A stretch of 64,000 bases of DNA from Paludibacteraceae bacterium (GCA_024399835.1 JAKSNK010000004.1:1-64000); one strand, 5' to 3'. Shown: positions 7,926-17,897, counted from the stretch's first letter. The notes: generated from the letters alone by a model not told the origin. A program made the numbers and translations.

Positions 7926-9503
7926 ATGCTACAGCATTTACACATTGAAAATTACGCTCTGATAAGCCATTTGGATATTGACTTTCATGATGGCTTTGCC
8001 GCTATCACCGGTGAGACCGGCGCGGGCAAAAGTATCATTTTGGGTGCTTTGGCATTAGTCATGGGAGGACGGGCAGACACCAAGAGTATCACCGAGGGCG
8101 AGGAACATTGCATCATTGAGGCAGATTTCGGCAAATACCTTATTCGTCGCGAATTGCATCAGAACGGCAGAAGTCGTTCCTTTGTAAACGACGAGGTTGT
8201 AACACAAGCCGAACTGAAAACTTTGGCAGCGCAACTGATAGACATTCATTCACAGCACGAAAACCTATTGATTGACAACGACGATTTTCAATTGTCCGTC
8301 GTTGATTCCATTGCTGCCAATACGGCAGAACGGACTGCCTACACAGTTGCTTATGAGCAATACACACAGGCAAACAACGCCCTCAACGAGTTGATTGCCT
8401 TTGCCGACAAGACACGCAAAGACGCCGACTATCTGTCTTTCCAATACGAGCAACTGGCAGCCGCCAATCTGCAAGAGAACGAAGAGAACACTCTGGAGAA
8501 AGAGCAAATTCGGCTGACCAACATAGAGGAACTCAAGCAAAATGCCCAATTGGTATTAAACAAATTGGATGACGACGAGCACGGTGCTTCTTCGCTCATC
8601 CATTCATGCGACATCGGCGGCATAGACGACGAGTTGGAGCAACGCCTCCGCAGCGTGGATATCGAACTAAAAGACATCATTGGCGAACTGAACCGGCTGT
8701 ACGACAACATGGAGGAAGATCCCCAACAGTTGCAAGCCATTGAGGAGCGGTTGGACCTGCTCAATACGCTTATGCGCAAGCATCAGGTATCTTCGTCCGC
8801 CGAACTGATTGCCATGCGTGACCAATTGGAGCAACAGGTCAACCAAATAGCCGACTTTGACGACCAAATAGCCGCGCTGCGACAAGAGCGAGACAAGGCA
8901 TTACAGCAGTTAGACAAAGCAGGCGAACAACTCACACGCAGCCGAATGGCAGTCAGAGAGTCCATTTGCCAACAACTCATCCGCCAACTCGGCGCATTGG
9001 GTATCAAGCATGCCAATATGGATATCTCTATTGATGCCCTACCCGATTTTGCGCCTTCTGGCAAAGACAATGTGCAGTTCCTCTTTGCTGCCAACCTCAA
9101 TCAGTCTTTGCGCCGCGTATCCGAGGTAGCGAGTGGCGGCGAAGTGGCACGCATCATGCTGTGCATCAAGTCACTAATCGCTTCTACCATGGGACTGCCT
9201 ACTATCATATTTGACGAAATAGATACCGGTGTCAGCGGCGAAGTGGCAACGCAGATGGGCAAAATCATGCGACAGATGGCTACCAACCGACAAATACTCG
9301 CCATTACCCACCTTCCGCAAATAGCAGCGCAAGCCACTGCGCAATACCGCGTGTACAAGCAAGACACCGACCAACGAACCGAAACGAACATCCAACTTCT
9401 GACATCCGACCAACGCGTTGCCGAAATAGCAGCCATGTTAGCCGGCAATCAGGTGACAGATGCCTCGTTAGAAACAGCCAAACAATTATTATGTTGCCAT
9501 TAG
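7926..9503 (+). CDS. recN: DNA repair protein RecN
   Basis: RecN is an SMC-like ATPase that acts early in double-strand break repair. The 525-residue protein has Walker A GETGAGKS at residues 29-36, a central coiled coil rich in Glu, Gln and Leu (about 150-370), the ABC signature EVASGGEVARIML, Walker B TIIFDEIDTGVSGEVA and a C-terminal ITHLPQIAA motif. Length and order match the family. The last 13 bases overlap rarA, another recombination gene, so the two are probably translationally coupled. Confidence 0.96.
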   Translation: MLQHLHIENYALISHLDIDFHDGFAAITGETGAGKSIILGALALVMGGRADTKSITEGEEHCIIEADFGKYLIRRELHQNGRSRSFVNDEVVTQAELKTLAAQLIDIHSQHENLLIDNDDFQLSVVDSIAANTAERTAYTVAYEQYTQANNALNELIAFADKTRKDADYLSFQYEQLAAANLQENEENTLEKEQIRLTNIEELKQNAQLVLNKLDDDEHGASSLIHSCDIGGIDDELEQRLRSVDIELKDIIGELNRLYDNMEEDPQQLQAIEERLDLLNTLMRKHQVSSSAELIAMRDQLEQQVNQIADFDDQIAALRQERDKALQQLDKAGEQLTRSRMAVRESICQQLIRQLGALGIKHANMDISIDALPDFAPSGKDNVQFLFAANLNQSLRRVSEVASGGEVARIMLCIKSLIASTMGLPTIIFDEIDTGVSGEVATQMGKIMRQMATNRQILAITHLPQIAAQATAQYRVYKQDTDQRTETNIQLLTSDQRVAEIAAMLAGNQVTDASLETAKQLLCCH

Positions 9504-10786
9504 CAGAACGAATGCGTCCCAAGACGCTGGACGAATACATAGGACAAAAGCACCTCGTCGGTGAAGGAGCCATTCTCCGTCAGATGATAGAAAGCGGCAA
9601 TTTATCTTCTTTCATCTTATGGGGTCCTCCCGGCGTGGGCAAAACCACTTTGGCGCGCATCATAGCACACGAATTGCAAAGACCCTTCTATACGCTTTCT
9701 GCCGTTACCAGCGGGGTCAAAGAAGTGAGAGAGGTGATTGATAAAGCCAAACACTACAAGTCCATGAATAGCGGATTGTTCAGTGCTTTACCGCAACAGG
9801 AGCAGGCACGACCTATCCTCTTTATCGACGAGATACACCGTTTCTCCAAGTCGCAACAGGACAGTTTGTTAGGGGCGGTTGAAGACGGCACTATCACGCT
9901 GATTGGCGCAACTACCGAAAACCCTTCGTTTGAAGTCATTAACCCTCTACTCTCACGCTGTCAGATTTATGTGCTGCAACCGCTGGGCAAAGACGACCTG
10001 CTGGAACTGCTTCATCGTGTAATGACCGGAGATGAGTTTATCCGCCAACGCAATATCACCATTCGCGAAAACGATGCCATTCTGCGATATAGCGGAGGAG
10101 ATGCACGCAAACTGCTCAACATAATCGAATTAGTTACCAATTCGGGCGTTACGGTTATTGATAACGAAGTGGTCACCAGACAACTGCAGCAGAACCCTGT
10201 TGCCTATGACAAAGACGGCGAACTGCACTACGATATTATTTCGGCATTTATCAAGTCTATCCGTGGCAGTGACCCTGATGCCGCTATTTATTGGTTGGCA
10301 CGCATGGTGGCAGCCGGCGAAGACCCCAAGTTCATTGCACGGCGACTCGTTATCTCCGCCTCAGAAGACATCGGATTAGCCAACCCTAACGCCCTATTGA
10401 TAGCCAACGCATGCTTTGACACGCTCACTAAGGTCGGTTGGCCCGAAGGGCGCATTCCTTTGGCAATGGCTACCGTCTATTTGGCTACTTCACAGAAGTC
10501 CAACTCTGCCTACTTGGCGATTGATGCAGCACTTGCAGAAATTGAGAAGTCCGGCAATCTGCCTGTGCCTTTGCATCTTCGCAACGCTTCCACCAAACTG
10601 ATGGAAGAACTCGGCTACCACGAAGGGTATCAATACGCACACGATTTCCAGAATCATTTCGTCAAACAGCAGTATATGCCCGACGAACTCAAAGACATGC
10701 ATTTCTGGACTCCGCAAGGCAGTCCGCAGGAGCAACGGATAGCCGAGTGGATGAAATATTTATGGAATTCCGATACTAAACTCTAA
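9491..10786 (+). CDS. rarA: Replication-associated recombination protein A (AAA+ ATPase)
   Basis: RarA/MgsA is a clamp-loader-like AAA+ ATPase that works at stalled forks. The 431-residue protein shows RPKTLDEYIGQKHL near the N-terminus, Walker A GPPGVGKT at residues 45-52, Walker B LFIDEIHRFSKSQQD, sensor 1 LIGATTENPSFE, and the C-terminal tetramerisation region with GWPEGRIPLAMATVYLA. The stop codon TAA lies inside a CTCTAAAC repeat (GTTTAGAG on the other strand), so the extreme C-terminus (SDTKL) is partly repeat-derived. Confidence 0.95.
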   Translation: MLPLAERMRPKTLDEYIGQKHLVGEGAILRQMIESGNLSSFILWGPPGVGKTTLARIIAHELQRPFYTLSAVTSGVKEVREVIDKAKHYKSMNSGLFSALPQQEQARPILFIDEIHRFSKSQQDSLLGAVEDGTITLIGATTENPSFEVINPLLSRCQIYVLQPLGKDDLLELLHRVMTGDEFIRQRNITIRENDAILRYSGGDARKLLNIIELVTNSGVTVIDNEVVTRQLQQNPVAYDKDGELHYDIISAFIKSIRGSDPDAAIYWLARMVAAGEDPKFIARRLVISASEDIGLANPNALLIANACFDTLTKVGWPEGRIPLAMATVYLATSQKSNSAYLAIDAALAEIEKSGNLPVPLHLRNASTKLMEELGYHEGYQYAHDFQNHFVKQQYMPDELKDMHFWTPQGSPQEQRIAEWMKYLWNSDTKL

Positions 10787-10845
10787 ACATAAAACTCTAA
10801 ACTGTAGGCGCTTGCGCCGTCCTCTAAACTCTAAACTCTAAACTC
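10776..10845. repeat. GTTTAGAG-type repeat with GC hairpin, between rarA and hemW
   Basis: CTCTAAAC units flank a GGCGC (10807-10811) / GCGCC (10814-10818) hairpin. Read on the minus strand the order is GTTTAGAGGAC, hairpin, TACAGTTTAGAG, as at 20665-20714. It fills the whole gap between rarA and hemW and contains the rarA stop. Confidence 0.8.
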
Positions 10846-10847
10846 AA

Positions 10848-11930
10848 ATGCAAAGCATTTACATACATACACCTTTTTGCGTAAGCCGTTGCAAATACTG
10901 CGACTTCTTTTCGACAACCTGTTTGGACCGCCGCCACGAGTATGTTGATGCCGTATTAGCCGAATGGGAACAACGGAAATTAAGCAGCCCCGACAACCCC
11001 ATACAGACGCTTTATATGGGCGGAGGAACACCTTCCCTATTGGAAATATCGGACATACAACGCTTGATTAGTGCCATTGCGACCAAAGATACCGTGGAAA
11101 TAACCCTTGAAGCCAACCCGGGTGACTTATCGCCGGACAAACTGCGGGCACTGCGGGCAATCGGCATCAATCGTCTCAGCATAGGTATTCAGTCGTTCCG
11201 CAATCCGTTGCTCCGTCTCATCGGACGCAGGCATACCGCACGACAGGCACGCTTGGCGGTACAGTGGGCGCAACAGGCAGGGTTTGACAATATCAGCATT
11301 GACCTCATATACGCACTACCCGGGCAGAACATGATGCAATGGGCAATGGATGTCAAAAAAGCCGTCCGGCTGCATGTCAGGCATATTTCCTGCTACTGCC
11401 TAACCTACGAGGACGGAACGGAAATGCACCGGCTGTTGCACAACGGTGCTTTTCGGGCTACCTCCGAACATCAGCAGAATCGGATGTACCGCTACTTGTG
11501 CCGTGTATTGGAGCGAAACGGATACGAGCATTACGAGGTCAGCAATTTTGCTCTACCCGGTTACCGCAGCCGGCACAACAGCACCTATTGGAACGATACG
11601 CCGTATATCGGATTAGGCGCCGGAGCACATAGTTATGACGGGCAGATACGCTCATGGAACCCTAACGACCTGGAAGCATACATCAGTGGCATCAACAGCC
11701 ATTCGCTGCAGCGCGAATCGGAAACGCTGACCGGCGAACAAAAGCACATGGAGCAAATCATGCTCGGGCTGCGCACCTGCGAGGGTATTCCTGCATCTCT
11801 TGTAGAGAACCGCCTGCCCAAAGTGCAAGATTACATCCGCCGGGGGTTATTGCAGCAGAAAGGCGACCGCCTTGCCGCTACACAACAGGGATTATATATA
11901 CTCAACCGAATAATAGATGACTTAATATGA
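10848..11930 (+). CDS. hemW: HemW-like radical SAM protein
   Basis: The 360-residue protein belongs to the HemW branch of the coproporphyrinogen-oxidase-like radical SAM family; HemW binds heme and delivers it to respiratory proteins. The [4Fe-4S] motif CxxxCxxC is at residues 11, 15 and 18 (IHTPFCVSRCKYCDF), followed by YMGGGTPSLL and GINRLSIGIQSF. HemN-type oxidases have a longer N-terminus ahead of the motif, so HemW is the better call. The 3' end overlaps the PBP start by 4 bases (ATGA). Confidence 0.88.
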   Translation: MQSIYIHTPFCVSRCKYCDFFSTTCLDRRHEYVDAVLAEWEQRKLSSPDNPIQTLYMGGGTPSLLEISDIQRLISAIATKDTVEITLEANPGDLSPDKLRALRAIGINRLSIGIQSFRNPLLRLIGRRHTARQARLAVQWAQQAGFDNISIDLIYALPGQNMMQWAMDVKKAVRLHVRHISCYCLTYEDGTEMHRLLHNGAFRATSEHQQNRMYRYLCRVLERNGYEHYEVSNFALPGYRSRHNSTYWNDTPYIGLGAGAHSYDGQIRSWNPNDLEAYISGINSHSLQRESETLTGEQKHMEQIMLGLRTCEGIPASLVENRLPKVQDYIRRGLLQQKGDRLAATQQGLYILNRIIDDLI

Positions 11931-14194
11931 AAAATGATTTTAGAGCGCAGTTTATGCGTTGGTTTTGGGGCATTTTTGCCGCAGGATGTTTAGTTGTAGT
12001 ACTCATTTTTTGGATGATTTCCAAGGGGTGGCTGGGTTATTTGCCTCCGTTGGAAGAACTTCAAAACCCCAAAAACAGATACGCTTCCGAAGTGTTCTCG
12101 TCGGACATGCAGTCATTAGGCAGATACTATCGTCAGGAGAACCGCGTAGGCGTGCAATATGCCGATTTGTCGCCTGAACTGATCAATGCACTCATTGCCA
12201 CCGAGGATGCACGCTTCTATCAGCATACGGGGGTGGATACGAAGTCGTTGTTCCGTGCTATTCTCACTTTGGGTAAAGCCGGCGGCGGCAGTACGATTAC
12301 GCAGCAGTTAGCCAAGCAGTTGTGGTCACCCAGGGCGTCCAATGTCTTCATGCGCGCCATGCAGAAACCCATTGAGTGGGTCATTGCCACCAAACTGGAA
12401 CGGCTCTATTCCAAAGACGAAATACTGCTCATGTACCTCAATCAGTTCGATTTCCTGTATAACGCTGTCGGTATTCAGTCTGCGGCACAAGTGTACTTCT
12501 CCTCTACGCCCAAGAACCTCAAGATAGAGGAATCTGCCATGCTGGTCGGTATGTGCAAGAACCCGGCACTGTATAACCCCGTTCGCCATCAGGAACGCGC
12601 TATCAACCGCAGGAACACCGTGCTCAACCAGATGTGCAAATACGACTACATTACGCGCGAACAATGCGACTCGCTCAAAGAGTTGCCTCTGACGCTCAAA
12701 TACCGTTCCGTAGATCATAAGCAGGGGTTGGCACCCTATTTCCGCGAATACTTGCGGCTCGTATTGACTGCCAAAGAACCCAAAGAGAGAAACTATCCCG
12801 AATGGAACAAGCAGCAGTACGCTATCGACAAGCAGCAATGGGACGAGAACCCGCTGTACGGTTTTTGCAACAAGAACACCAAACCCGACGGCTCGCATTA
12901 CGACCTCTACCAGGACGGACTGCGCATCTATACCACCATTGATTCGCGTATGCAGCAATATGCCGAAGAAGCGGTGCATGAGCACATGGTCTTCAAGCAG
13001 GACCAGTTCTTTGCCGAAAAGAAAAACCGTTCCTATGCTCCTTTTGCCAAGACGCTTACTCAGGAGCAGGTCGATGCTATCATGAAGCGAGCCATGCGAC
13101 AGACCGACCGCTACCGCGCCATGAAAAAAGCCGGGTGCTCGGAAGAAGAAATCAATCGCGCCTTTACTACGCCTATCGAGATGCAGGCATTCACATACAA
13201 CGGTGTCAAAGATACGGTCATGTCGCCTATGGACTCCATTCGCTGGCTCAAGCACTTCCTGCGTTGTGGTTTTATGGCGATGGACCCCCACACGGGGCAT
13301 GTCAAGGCGTATGTGGGAGGACCCGATTTCACACACTTCCAATTCGACCAAGCCACACAGGGACGCCGGCAAATAGGTTCGACTGTCAAACCGTATCTGT
13401 TTACCTTGGCGATGGACGAAGGTATGTGGCCATGCGAGAAAGTCAAGAATGTCCCCTACACGCTCATCGACGGCAACGGGCAGCATTGGACTCCCAAGGA
13501 TGCGCACGCCGAAGCCGTAGGGGAAATGGTGGATTTGACTTGGGGACTCAAAAAGTCCAGCAACTGGATTACCGCTTATCTCATGTCTCTCTTCACTCCC
13601 GAGCAGTTGGCTAAACTGATGCACTCGTTCGGTATCAAGGGCGAAATAGATGCCGTGGTCAGTATGTGTTTGGGCACTTGTGATGTCAGCGTCGAAGAGA
13701 TGGTAGATGCTTATACCGCTTTTGTCAACAAGGGTATTCGCACCGAACCGCTGTATGTCACACGCATTGAGGACAGCAACGGCAATCCCATTGCCACTTT
13801 TACTCCGCAGGCACACGAAGTAATCAGCGAACTCACTTCGTACAAGATGATTTATATGCTGCAAAAAGTAGTTACCGAGGGAACAGGCATGCGTTTGCGC
13901 GGTAGCCAATACCAACTGTATATGCCTATGGGAGGCAAAACAGGTACTTCGCAAAACCACTCCGACGGTTGGTTTGTCGGCTTTACTCCCGACTTGGTCG
14001 CCGGATGCTGGGTAGGCGGCGAAGACCGTTCCATACACTTTGACAGCATGGACAAGGGACAGGGCGCACGCACAGCACTGCCTGTCTATGGACTGTTTAT
14101 GAAAAAGGTATATAACGACCCCGAATTGGGATATAGTTTCAATACATCCTTTGACATCCCCGAGTGGTTTGACCCGCAAGCCGGATGCAAATAA
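11927..14194 (+). CDS. Class A penicillin-binding protein (PBP1A-like)
   Basis: This bifunctional inner-membrane enzyme polymerises and cross-links peptidoglycan. The 755-residue protein has one N-terminal membrane segment (about 15-35), a GT51 domain with catalytic Glu93 in ATEDARFYQHTGVD and GGSTITQQLAKQLW, and a transpeptidase domain with Ser485 in STVK, the SSN motif, and Lys671 in KTGTSQNHSDGWFVGF. The interval between the two domains includes a charged stretch (about 340-430) that is longer than in many PBP1A proteins. It overlaps hemW by 4 bases and the TPR gene follows within about 20 bases. Confidence 0.95.
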   Translation: MKNDFRAQFMRWFWGIFAAGCLVVVLIFWMISKGWLGYLPPLEELQNPKNRYASEVFSSDMQSLGRYYRQENRVGVQYADLSPELINALIATEDARFYQHTGVDTKSLFRAILTLGKAGGGSTITQQLAKQLWSPRASNVFMRAMQKPIEWVIATKLERLYSKDEILLMYLNQFDFLYNAVGIQSAAQVYFSSTPKNLKIEESAMLVGMCKNPALYNPVRHQERAINRRNTVLNQMCKYDYITREQCDSLKELPLTLKYRSVDHKQGLAPYFREYLRLVLTAKEPKERNYPEWNKQQYAIDKQQWDENPLYGFCNKNTKPDGSHYDLYQDGLRIYTTIDSRMQQYAEEAVHEHMVFKQDQFFAEKKNRSYAPFAKTLTQEQVDAIMKRAMRQTDRYRAMKKAGCSEEEINRAFTTPIEMQAFTYNGVKDTVMSPMDSIRWLKHFLRCGFMAMDPHTGHVKAYVGGPDFTHFQFDQATQGRRQIGSTVKPYLFTLAMDEGMWPCEKVKNVPYTLIDGNGQHWTPKDAHAEAVGEMVDLTWGLKKSSNWITAYLMSLFTPEQLAKLMHSFGIKGEIDAVVSMCLGTCDVSVEEMVDAYTAFVNKGIRTEPLYVTRIEDSNGNPIATFTPQAHEVISELTSYKMIYMLQKVVTEGTGMRLRGSQYQLYMPMGGKTGTSQNHSDGWFVGFTPDLVAGCWVGGEDRSIHFDSMDKGQGARTALPVYGLFMKKVYNDPELGYSFNTSFDIPEWFDPQAGCK

Positions 14195-14216
14195 GTTTAT
14201 AGTCCATCGTTCATCG

Positions 14217-16064
14217 TTGAAAGTTCGCAGATTCATAGTATCCGTGTTGTGCCTGGTGCATTGTGCAGGGGTTTTTGCGCAATTAAATACCGACCGCATT
14301 ACGGCAATCGGTCGCAATGCCCTCTATTTTGATGACTATGTGCTGTCTATCCAGTACTTCAACCAGGTCATCAAAATCAAACCCTACATCGCAGAACCCT
14401 ACCTGCTTCGCGCCATTGCCAAGATTCAACTGTCCGACTACCAGGGCGCACTCAAAGACTTGAACTTGACCATCGAGCGCAATCCTTTCAATCCCGGCGC
14501 TTACTATACGCGCGGATATGTGGAACGGCTGCTGCACGACTATACTGCTGCAGAAAACGATTTTACGGAAGCGCTGGTCTATTCGCCCGAGAATAAGACT
14601 TATCTGCTGCTGCGCGCGGATGTTCGCAGCGAAATGGAGCATTACGACGAGGCAATCGCCGACTTGGATTTATTGTTGCGCAAAGATGCCAAAGATGCCA
14701 ATATACACTTCGAGAAAGGCGTTATACTGCTTCATCAGAAAGACACCTTGTCTGCCAAGGGCTGTTTCCAAAAGACCACCGAAATAGACGCGTATAATTC
14801 GTCCAACTGGTCGGCATTGGGTATGGTGAACTTGCTGTTGGGCAACGAGGACGAGGCATTGGTCGATTTGACCAAAGCCATCTCGTTGGGCAGCAGGTGG
14901 GCAGGCGACTATGTCAATCGCAGTATTTTGTACCATCGGCGCAACAATTTTCGCGGAGCGTTGGCGGACTTGGACCAAGCCGTTCAGTTGGACCCCAACG
15001 ATGCACAGACCTATTTCAACCGCGGTCTGTTGCGCCAAGAGGTAGGAGACAACAACCGCGCCGAGACGGATTTGCGCAAAGCCGGCGAATTGGCGCCCGA
15101 CAAATACCCTGCTTTCATATTGGACGCTATCATTGCCCGTAAACCCATCGACGAGAAACTGATGCGCGCACAGGCGGAATCCTATCAGCCGCCAAAAAGG
15201 GACTACCGAAAGGAGTTCTCTGCACGCACGGCACAAAACCAGTCGGTCAATCCGGACGAAGAAAAATACACTTCCGAAGCGCGCGGTTCGATACAGCACC
15301 GGCAGACGGATGTTGTCAACGAACCCAATATCGCCCTTACTTACTACGGGCAACCGCAGACGCTGCGCCGTACCAACTATTACCACTATGCGGTGCAACA
15401 GTACAATCGACTGAATATACTCTCTGCGCCCTTGCATTTTACCACGCAGGAGATACCGCTTACTGCAGACATGGTCAACCGGCATTTCGAGCAAATCAAT
15501 ATCCTTACCGCACAGATTGACAACTACGAGGGACGCTATTCTTTCTCGCAATCCAAAGAAACGGCACAGAACGGTGCTGCTCTGTACCTCAACCGAGCCA
15601 TTGAGTTTGCGCTGGTACAGGACTATACTTCCGCCATGGACGACTGCACGAAAGCCATTCTGCTCGACCCTACACTCGTCTTCGCACACTTCTTGCGCGC
15701 CAATTGGAGATACAAGCAGATTGAGTACCAGCGGGCTACTGGCGACGTGGAGAATGCCGCCAAATACGAAATGGACTTCGAAATCATGTTGCGGGATTAC
15801 GACTATGTTACTTCGCACCTGCCGGACTTCAGTTTTGCCTATTACAACAAGGCGAATATGCTCTGCCGGCAGAAAGATTTCCAGGCAGCCATCTCGCATT
15901 ACGACATGGCAATTGCAGCCGACAACGAGTTTGCCGAAGCGTATTTCAACCGCGGACTGACATATATTTATACCAACGAGATAGACAAGGGTATTGACGA
16001 CCTCAGCCGTGCAGGCGAGTTGGGTATCTATCAGGCGTATAATCTAATCACAAGGTTCAAATGA
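14217..16064 (+). CDS. Secreted tetratricopeptide-repeat protein
   Basis: The roughly 615-residue protein carries tandem TPR motifs in two blocks (about residues 30-330 and 460-610; for example AYYTRGYVERLLHDYTAAENDF, AQTYFNRGLLRQEVGDNN and AEAYFNRGLTYIYTNEIDKG, each within a 34-residue repeat). I chose the TTG at 14217 because it begins a signal peptide (LKVRRFIVSVLCLVHCAGVFAQ) just after the PBP stop; the in-frame ATG at 14151 would overlap PBP and put 22 non-signal residues in front. TPR arrays usually bind proteins in envelope complexes. The partner is unknown. Confidence 0.85.
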   Translation: MKVRRFIVSVLCLVHCAGVFAQLNTDRITAIGRNALYFDDYVLSIQYFNQVIKIKPYIAEPYLLRAIAKIQLSDYQGALKDLNLTIERNPFNPGAYYTRGYVERLLHDYTAAENDFTEALVYSPENKTYLLLRADVRSEMEHYDEAIADLDLLLRKDAKDANIHFEKGVILLHQKDTLSAKGCFQKTTEIDAYNSSNWSALGMVNLLLGNEDEALVDLTKAISLGSRWAGDYVNRSILYHRRNNFRGALADLDQAVQLDPNDAQTYFNRGLLRQEVGDNNRAETDLRKAGELAPDKYPAFILDAIIARKPIDEKLMRAQAESYQPPKRDYRKEFSARTAQNQSVNPDEEKYTSEARGSIQHRQTDVVNEPNIALTYYGQPQTLRRTNYYHYAVQQYNRLNILSAPLHFTTQEIPLTADMVNRHFEQINILTAQIDNYEGRYSFSQSKETAQNGAALYLNRAIEFALVQDYTSAMDDCTKAILLDPTLVFAHFLRANWRYKQIEYQRATGDVENAAKYEMDFEIMLRDYDYVTSHLPDFSFAYYNKANMLCRQKDFQAAISHYDMAIAADNEFAEAYFNRGLTYIYTNEIDKGIDDLSRAGELGIYQAYNLITRFK

Positions 16065-16948
16065 AACGCTATTGTTTTCTCTTAATCGCCCTTTGCTGTC
16101 CGTTCGCGTTTCTCTCTTCCCAACTCATCTACGAGGTGTCGGGCAATGCCGCCAAAGGCAAGTCTTATATCTTGGCTACCGATAGAATGGTTGATATGCA
16201 GTTCCTGGACACCATTCCCAATGTCTTCGCCTACTTTGGCAGGTGCGACAAGGTCATTACCGAGTTTACCATGCAGGATTACGAGGCGATTAACGCGCTA
16301 CGGCTGGCTGCACTCCTGCCCGACTCGGTCCGGCTGAACAATTTCTATTCGGAAGACGAATACCGCTACATCGACCAATCGCTACTGCTTACCCTGCAAA
16401 TGGGATTGGCGCAACTGTGCCGCATGAAACCCTCTTACCTCACCGAGATGTACCGGACGGAACTGTTCAGGCAATGGCTCAACTACGACGACAGCCGATC
16501 TATGGAATCTTTTTTTGAAGCCGTCGCCGCAGAAAAGGATATTCCGGTTATCGGGCTGGACAATGTGGGGGAAACGATGTATATGATTTTTGACAGAGAA
16601 ACCTTTCACCACCAGTGCAAAGACCTGCTGCACGCAGTTCAATACCCCGAGCAGGAAGTTAATTTGGAGAGAAACATCATGAATATGTACCGGCAGGGAC
16701 TGCTCACCGACATCAGTTATCTCGTTACCAGTCCCGACAACACTTCTTCACTCTCCTATTCGGACTATCAGGTCTATGCCCGGCGCAACGCTACCTGGGT
16801 CAAACGGCTCGCTCCCTATTTGAAGGAAGGCAAAGCGTTCATTACGCTCAATTGCATGTATTTAGGGGGAGACAAAGGGCTGCTGGCGCAACTGCGCGCT
16901 GCAGGATACAAGGTCAAACCTGCCAACAGAGCAGCAATAGCCAAATAA
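16061..16948 (+). CDS. TraB/GumN family protein
   Basis: The 295-residue protein has a signal peptide (MKRYCFLLIALCCPFAFLSS) and the TraB/GumN (PF01963) layout: LIYEVSGNAAKGKSYIL, a FLDTIPN segment, a long helical middle and a C-terminal block with RNATWVKRLAPYLKEGKAFI. The typical GTHH motif near the N-terminus is replaced by ATDRM, so a metalloprotease-type activity should not be assumed. It overlaps the TPR gene by 4 bases (ATGA) and its 3' end overlaps the convergent cdsA tail by 35 bases. Confidence 0.75.
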   Translation: MKRYCFLLIALCCPFAFLSSQLIYEVSGNAAKGKSYILATDRMVDMQFLDTIPNVFAYFGRCDKVITEFTMQDYEAINALRLAALLPDSVRLNNFYSEDEYRYIDQSLLLTLQMGLAQLCRMKPSYLTEMYRTELFRQWLNYDDSRSMESFFEAVAAEKDIPVIGLDNVGETMYMIFDRETFHHQCKDLLHAVQYPEQEVNLERNIMNMYRQGLLTDISYLVTSPDNTSSLSYSDYQVYARRNATWVKRLAPYLKEGKAFITLNCMYLGGDKGLLAQLRAAGYKVKPANRAAIAK

Positions 16949-17783
16949 TCGGCGTCGCCAACAGCAAACTGTCAAAGCGATCCAGCGCACCGCCGTGTCC
17001 GGGCATCAACTTACCCGAGTCTTTGATGTTCAGAGTGCGCTTGAATAAACTTTCCATCAGGTCGCCCAAAGTGCCGACGGCACTAATCAGCAGGGCAAAA
17101 ACCAACGCAAACGGTAAGGTCGGCAGCCAACCTGCCTCATAGAGAACCCAACCGCCTGATAGCGCAAAAACAAAGCCGCCTGCCAATCCTTCCCAACTCT
17201 TGTTCGGACTGACACGGACAAACATCTTATGGTTACCGCGAGCACGCTTGGCGGTCAAACTCCCTACTATATACGCTCCCGAATCGTTTACCCATATTAG
17301 GATAAACAGCGACAGCAGCAACAACGGTCCCTGTGACGCACTGTTGACACCGATATGACCGTTATAACCGTAAACCTGAGCCATCAGAGCAAAAGGCAAG
17401 GCAATCATCACTTGACTGATTAGTATATTGCCCCAATTGCGGATAGGGTCTTGGGCTTTGTAGAACAGTTCCGCCACCAGTGCCAATGACAGCAGACAGC
17501 CGTATATCACCCGTAAAGCACCCGTTACTGCCGTTTCGCGGGAATAGAACGAACAGGCAAACATCACTCCTGACAGCACCATTGCCATGATACGCTGTGC
17601 CACGGCTGCATGACCGACGGCGTAGCAGCTATCCGACACCGTCAGGTGCATGTATTCGCGAACACTCAATATGGATAGCGCTGCAAACACGATACCGAAA
17701 TAACAGGGATGAACCAATATCGAACTGACTACCAAACCGGCATATACCGCCGCCGACAATGTGCGTATAACAAAATTATTCAT
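16914..17783 (-). CDS. cdsA: Phosphatidate cytidylyltransferase
   Basis: CdsA makes CDP-diacylglycerol from phosphatidic acid and CTP, the branch point of phospholipid synthesis, in the inner membrane. The 289-residue protein has about eight hydrophobic segments and the family signature SLFKRTLNIKDSGKLMPGHG followed by GALDRFDS near the C-terminus. The start at 17783 (MNNFVIRTLSAAVYAG) is preferred over one 24 bases upstream. A promoter at 17805-17836 fits. It converges with the TraB/GumN gene with overlapping 3' ends. Confidence 0.95.
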   Translation of the reverse strand: MNNFVIRTLSAAVYAGLVVSSILVHPCYFGIVFAALSILSVREYMHLTVSDSCYAVGHAAVAQRIMAMVLSGVMFACSFYSRETAVTGALRVIYGCLLSLALVAELFYKAQDPIRNWGNILISQVMIALPFALMAQVYGYNGHIGVNSASQGPLLLLSLFILIWVNDSGAYIVGSLTAKRARGNHKMFVRVSPNKSWEGLAGGFVFALSGGWVLYEAGWLPTLPFALVFALLISAVGTLGDLMESLFKRTLNIKDSGKLMPGHGGALDRFDSLLLATPIIWLLLLCWQV

Positions 17784-17804
17784 AATAATCATCTTTTGTG
17801 ACTG

Positions 17805-17836
17805 CAAAATTACACTTTTTTTTTGGCTTATGCAAA
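17805..17836 (-). promoter_or_regulatory. Promoter of cdsA
   Basis: On the minus strand TAATTTTG (17805-17812) and TTTG (17833-17836) are 20 bases apart. Confidence 0.65.
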
Positions 17837-17839
17837 TTT

Positions 17840-17897
17840 TACCGCCAACAAATAGATTTTTAATCTATCGTCATACGATTTTTGGGCGGTTCATAAA
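17840..17897 (-). repeat. Palindrome module, inverted copy upstream of cdsA
   Basis: Read on the minus strand, TATGAACCGCCC, AAAAATCGTATGAC and the palindrome ATAGATTAAAAATCTAT (17852-17868) match 19617-19664 almost base for base. The two copies point outward from the patch between them. Relative to the cdsA promoter the palindrome occupies the same place as in the ppdK module. Confidence 0.75.

Noticed and set aside
12326..14317. A 663-codon open frame antisense to the PBP gene
   Set aside because: The plus strand encodes a complete PBP with all catalytic motifs. The antisense product has no recognisable domain, and long antisense frames are expected in this codon usage. Similar antisense frames at 14670-15899 and 3273-4034 were rejected for the same reason.
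16914..16948. Frameshift or misassembly where the TraB/GumN gene and cdsA overlap
   Set aside because: Both proteins reach normal family ends; a 35-base convergent overlap is ordinary.
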